A stretch of DNA of 64,000 nt from contig NW_022985171.1 of the NCBI RefSeq assembly GCF_010093535.1, positions 960,516-1,024,515 of the forward strand, read 5' to 3'. The stretch comes from Lindgomyces ingoldianus. Lineage: Eukaryota; Ascomycota; Dothideomycetes; Pleosporales; Lindgomycetaceae. The translations under genes were made by a program, and so were the position numbers. Of the stretch, positions 59,471-64,000 are shown piece by piece (within the stretch, counting starts at the first letter, position 1; every line of letters begins with the position of its first letter). Under the pieces are notes generated by a model that saw only the letters and a list, made by a program, of their open reading frames with translations, was not told the DNA's origin and searched no databases.

Positions 59471-60133
59471 CAAAGTGCAGGTTCTTCTATAGTAACCATA
59501 GGGGAGAAGGAAAGGGAAGAAGAGTGCGGGAAGAGTGCAGAAGCAAACAGGCTTTGTAGGTCAAAGGCAAACCCACGAAATAATCGAAGGCGAACACGAA
59601 TTTATGGGGCTGAGGTAATCCATGGGCGTTGGTGGAACGTTGAGTCAGTGTTGTCAAGGAGCGAGTGGCTAAGATGACGTATCTAATCGAGTAGTGGACT
59701 GGACTTGCTGCTCATTAGATATAGAAGCATGGTGGGAAAATATCCCAAAACAGACTTGGGTAGAAGGTAGCGTGAAAAATAAGCCAGATCTAGAAATCGC
59801 AAACGAATACCTTCCAACACCTTCTCCTTCTATCGATCGAACTTGGGAAACTCGACACTTAAATATGAGACGTGGGTTTCCTGGAAACGTAGTATATCTT
59901 CTATTGATATCCGGAGATAGCTTGACAACCAAGGGATTTTCTTTCTGACACCTAATTAATTCATACTTTTATCTTCCCTGTAGGGTCGACCTGCGCTGAA
60001 TCCTTCTTGAAGGTTGTCTATCACTTCCCACAGCCTCCTTTGGTAGATTCGAAGACAAATTCACCTTGCGGCTTATTTTGCTGATGCTTTTGTTTTAGAG
60101 CTTGTTTGCTTCTTATGATAGAGTCTGTAAGCT
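59471..60133. other. Intergenic region, no supported gene
   Basis: Two opposite open frames (59669-59948) overlap and have no domain. Nothing else is seen. Confidence 0.45.
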
Positions 60134-60350
60134 CATGGAAGTGAGGGGGTGTTGACTCCTGTGTCAGAACGCATTAACCCGTGGAAGAGAGAGTTATTTG
60201 ACTGATGGATGTGAGAGTGCTTTAGCTCAAGGACGTGAGAGTACGTTGACTAGTGGAAGTGAGAGCGGGTTGGTTCGTGCATATATGCGCGTGACGGTTC
60301 CTCGACATGAGAGAGTGTTGGCTCGCGAACTTAGAGAGCATTCTGGTTCG
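60134..60350. repeat. Degenerate 24-bp minisatellite
   Basis: The array has a period of exactly 24 bp for most units: 60182-60205, 60206-60229, 60230-60253, 60254-60277, 60278-60301, 60302-60325, with less regular units before and after. The consensus on the plus strand is close to TGGAAGTGAGAGNGNGTTGACTCG. The period is a multiple of three, and one minus-strand frame stays open over four units (8-residue repeats such as RTNPLSLP and LVNVLSRP), but stops on either side argue against a present gene. Confidence 0.7.
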
Positions 60351-60643
60351 CAGCTGTGAGATTGTATCATCTCATAAATATATGCTTCAAATAGTTTGCA
60401 GTTGTTTCTAGGGCAGTGTGTCTGTACCCGCAATTATGTGAGCTTGTCTTCTGCCGAAGTTGGGATGAGCATAAGCGCTAATGGGAATTTATAACACAAC
60501 GGCGAAACGGAGTGCAAGATTGCACCTTCGGGTATGGAGAAAGGGAAATGTGACGCATTGCGGGAAAATCATAAGGGTATTAGTTACATCCATAAATCCC
60601 AATAGCGTAGTAACACATCGGGAATCCAAAAATAACGACTTGG

Positions 60644-62481
60644 TCAACCCCAAAAGTGAGGTCCACTCAACCTACGTCGCGGGTGAAATATCGTTTTTCT
60701 TCCTCTATGATCTGTTCGAATCACATATTCGTTGTAGTCAGGCTCGCGATGGCTATGCCGCCGAGTATGTTCGATGAGAATCTTGAGATCGATACCCGGA
60801 TTATCATAATCCCGATGAATAATGAGATAGTTTTGATCATCCTGCGCGGCATTAATATCCATGAGCATTGGGAGGTAAATAACAGGAGATCGCCTACCGG
60901 ATCATGCCCATATGGTAGATCGTATAGTCTTAGTGTATCTGGTGCCACATATCTCCGATGCACTCGAATCCACCTCCGTCCCTCATGGTCCCACGGCTCA
61001 AAATATTCCCATGAAGTATGCTCTACCCTCCTCGACGGCCTTTCAACGCCCGGGAATGTCTCAATTCTGGGCACTGGCTTCTTCGGTTCCATAATGCTAT
61101 CCACAGTACTCGGTGCCAGTCCCGTACATAGCATTTCCGTTTTTATCTTATTCTTCAATTCAGCTTCCTTTTTCTGAGCCTCATCTTTCTTCTTCCTCTC
61201 ATCTGCTTCTAACTTTGCCTTTATCTCATCTTCTTTTCTCTTCTCGTCATCCTTCCTCTTCTTCTCATCAGCCTCCCATTTCTCCTTTGCCCGCTTCTGT
61301 TTCTCTTTCTCCTCCTGCTCGTCCTGCAGCGCCTTGGCCTCCCATGCTTTCTTCTTATCCTTTTCTTCCTGTTCTTTTCTCTTTTGCTCTAACTCCCACG
61401 CTTTTTTCTTGTCATTCTCTTCCTGTGCCTTCTTCTTCTGTTCCATGTCCCATTTATCCCTTGCCAATTTCAACTCCTCTGCTTTCTTGGCCTCGGCCTC
61501 CCTGAACTTAAACAAAGCCTCATCAGCAGCCTTCTTCCGCTCAGAAAGTTTGTCCTCGTACTTCCTTATCGCCTTGCCCTCCGCATCTTCAATCTCATTC
61601 TCATGCTCCTTCAGTTCAAGCTTCACGTCCCGCACCGCCGCTTTCCTGGCATCCTCAGCTTCATGCTGTTGATGGACGTAGTCATCGACAGCGATCTTCT
61701 GCGCATGCTGAAGCTCGTTATTTTGTCGCCATTTCAGCTCGTCGTCGTACCAGTCCCGGGGGCCACGATGATGCCTCCATCGATCGTCCCACTCACCGTC
61801 GCCATTGTGCACGCAAACGTGCTGGTTCATGCGCTCGGCGTGGTCGGCGTTGAAGCGGTCATGGACGATGGCTCTGCCGTCGGCGGCAGATCCGGAGAGG
61901 CTGGTCGTGTATCCCGAGTAATGAAACGGGCTAGGACCCGGCGCGGGTGGTGCATAGGTGGGCTGGTGGTAGCCTTGATTGAAGCCAGATCGGGGACTGT
62001 GGGAATGAGAGTGGTCGTGATCATGGTCTGAGTTGTGGTTGTGGATATCGACATTGAGATTTGGGAGAGTGCTTCTCCCGCCTCCAGAATAGATATTGGT
62101 GGATACATCTTCTCTTATGCTTGGACCTCCAAAGTCCCAATGCCAATCTGCGGAACGACCTCGTCTTCTAGTGGAGTAAACTGGCGATAGGGACCTCACA
62201 CGGGCACGATTTCTGTGCGGACTGTTGGAGTGTGGAAGTGGTATGGTAATATGTCTCCCTCCATGGCCATAATGAGGGGACAATGCCTGGGGATAATTGC
62301 CATGGAAATGTCGATGTGGGACCATATGGCCGTTGTAGTGGTGATGTTCGGGGTGAAGCCAGGTCCACTCGTCATCTGGATCAGCTTCTGAGGAAGAAGA
62401 TGAGGAGGAGCAGACGTCGACCCCAACATCGACGTAGTGGCCGTGATGACCGTGATGACCTTGATGACCATGAGACGTCAT
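60644..62481 (-). CDS. His-rich coiled-coil protein of unknown function (593 aa)
   Basis: Predicted exons are 62481-60898 and 60841-60644 with a 56-bp phase-0 intron (GTAGGC...CGCGCAG). The N-terminus is extremely His-rich (GHQGHHGHHGHYVDVGVDV, HPEHHHYNGHMVPHRHFHG, and an HDHDHSHSHS run at about 152-162). A long highly charged coiled coil of about 200 residues follows (about 270-460; repeated KKKAWE, KRKEQEEKDK). The C-terminal part has ETFPGVERPSRR, GRRWIRVHRRYVAPDTL, YDLPYGHDP joined to DDQNYLIIHRDYD, then LKILIEHTRR. The region after the intron matches what I recall of a common but uncharacterised fungal family. Metal binding by the His tract is possible but unproven. The unspliced frame runs into low-quality sequence, which supports the intron. 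Confidence 0.82.
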
Positions 62482-64000
62482 GGTGTATAATCAGGCTTGG
62501 AGGAGCGAGGAACTGCCGAGAAGGCCGGAGAGATTGCAAGAGGAAGAACTCAAACAACCCAAATCACTATTGATGGATGAATATAGATGTAAGAATATTG
62601 GTGCGAATAAAATAATGTGTAGTTGGCAGCATGCAAGATTACGGGTCAAAGAGCTGCCCTGCCGAATCGTCCGCGTTTCGTGATCTTATACGCTTCCGCG
62701 TTCGCGGGTCTCCTCTCCTTCTCTCCTCTTCCCCCATTCTCCTTCCACCCATTTCTATGGCGTGAACAGCATCTCCAAACTTAGCCAAGCCACAGTAGTA
62801 CAAAGCCCTGATGTTGAGAGGTCCCGATACATGATCTGACATCTTCTACCTGATTGGTGGGAGGAAAGGCTGAAGTGCTGGAATCAAGTCGGGATTGCAA
62901 ATTCAAAGCGATCATAAGAGTATGGTAGATGTAGAAGTGATAGACGAGCGGCCCACATCTGAGTGATACAATTGGGTCGGGTTAGGTTGTGGCGAATTGT
63001 GGCTGCTTGTGGCTTGACATGGGTATCTTCCAATTAGGCGATGGTGGTGAGAGATGGTGTTGTAGAATTCAAATAATGACATGAGCGGATATCTTCTTTT
63101 GGCGTGACAAATGACAAAATGGGATGTCTGAGTGGGATCCCTGGTTTGTATGTCGTCGGTAGTGTGCTACTAAAGCGTGAAGTGCCGAAGAGTGACTTGC
63201 CCGCTTCCCGATCTCAAGGAGCAAGGAGCGAAGAGATATATATCATCGGAAACAGGTCTATTGTTTTAGCGCAGTGCTTGAATAGGAAAATGGACTGCAA
63301 TAGTGATAAGAAATGTATATTTTGCCAACGATTCGAGGATGCAGAATCCCGTTTAGGTGAGAGTCGTGCCCATTTTGACGGCAGAATTGCCCCAGCTTTT
63401 GGCATGACACCACACTGTGCCTCCAGTTTGTTCTCAGCGATTATTTACGTCACATAATCGCCTAATCTAAAGGCCACGGCGTCACCTTCAGATGTATATG
63501 CGTTCCATCCCCTCGCCTACAGGCCGTTAGTTGGATCTTCTGCAAAAGTAGGCTAATAGTCTTGCATCTGCATGAGCAATTAAATCTCGAATTGATTCGA
63601 AACACTTCTAACAATACCGTTAGTTCCGAATAGTAGTGGTAGCCCGAAGAGTAATAAGCCCCTTCCCACCATTGCCGAGAGATGTTATTGAATTTTCCGT
63701 CGTACAGATATCAGAACGTTGGTACACCCTCCTCACAACGATTCGAAGTCGATTGTAAGATGTCAAAGAAGTGCCCTCGATTGAGTTTGTGCCCGCTACT
63801 GCTAGTTTCTTCGTAAAGTTGCCTTCTACAGCCCTTCGAGTACAGTTCGCGAACTTGTTGCGATTGTCAACAATCGGGTTAAAAGAGAGGGCAGGTGTTC
63901 TTGCGGCGTCACGGACGTTCCTGCTAGCTGAATGAGCGCGATCCACCAGATTGGGACCGCTTGCATCCGATCCGTCACAGAAGTGACCCCAAGATTAATT
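62482..64000. other. Right end of window, no supported gene
   Basis: The first part is the promoter of the His-rich gene. Short frames (62639-62842, 63104-63457, 63620-63946) lack domains and splice support. Nothing else is seen to the window edge. Confidence 0.4.

Overview
The window is nuclear DNA of a filamentous ascomycete (Pezizomycotina; a leotiomycete-like fungus is my guess, not proven). The reasons are short spliceosomal introns, mostly 46-106 bp, with GTRNGT-like donors and CTRAY branch sites, typical fungal gene families, and a long AT-rich TpA-dense block that looks like repeat-induced point mutation (RIP) of transposons. All coordinates of spliced genes below are my own splice predictions, checked for frame continuity by hand. 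Roughly the first 13.5 kb is a RIP-degraded transposon graveyard without intact genes. It still holds a 2.45-kb element with inverted ends (9261-11713), two short LTR-like copies (1695-1815, 13678-13790) and a dispersed motif. A GC-normal strip (13.6-15.0 kb) with hairpin-plus-TATA modules forms the edge of the block. From 15.3 to 24.7 kb, all on the minus strand, lie an ER P5A ATPase (SPF1), a fungal transcription-factor-domain protein without a visible zinc cluster, and cytosolic glutaminyl-tRNA synthetase (GLN4). From 24.7 to 38 kb the region is accessory: a second RIP-eroded DNA transposon with terminal inverted repeats and TA flanks (26454-27795), an orphan 404-aa gene, a 279-aa protein with an internal duplication, two decayed genes side by side (a GliT-type thioredoxin-reductase-like oxidase and a DHA2-type MFS exporter, the pair usual for self-protection in disulfide natural-product clusters), and a small secreted protein with an inhibitor-I9-like fold. 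At 39.4-42.7 kb a divergent pair of housekeeping genes shares one promoter: the FYVE-domain endosomal tether PEP7/VAC1 (with a predicted 23-nt micro-exon) and the siroheme-synthesis enzyme MET8. A gene-poor stretch with a 67-bp minisatellite follows. From 47.1 to 51.6 kb is a large NLR-like STAND protein (DUF7708-like N-terminus, NACHT, propeller-like C-terminus), the type involved in fungal non-self recognition. The last 11 kb holds a METTL16-type U6 snRNA methyltransferase, a secreted S1/P1 nuclease with all nine zinc ligands, a small hypothetical gene, a multi-pass membrane protein, a 24-bp minisatellite, and a His-rich coiled-coil protein. The housekeeping genes (SPF1, GLN4, PEP7, MET8, METTL16) act independently; I see no single pathway linking them. 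The lineage-specific genes and the decayed pair sit between them, next to repeats. I found no rRNA, tRNA or CRISPR.
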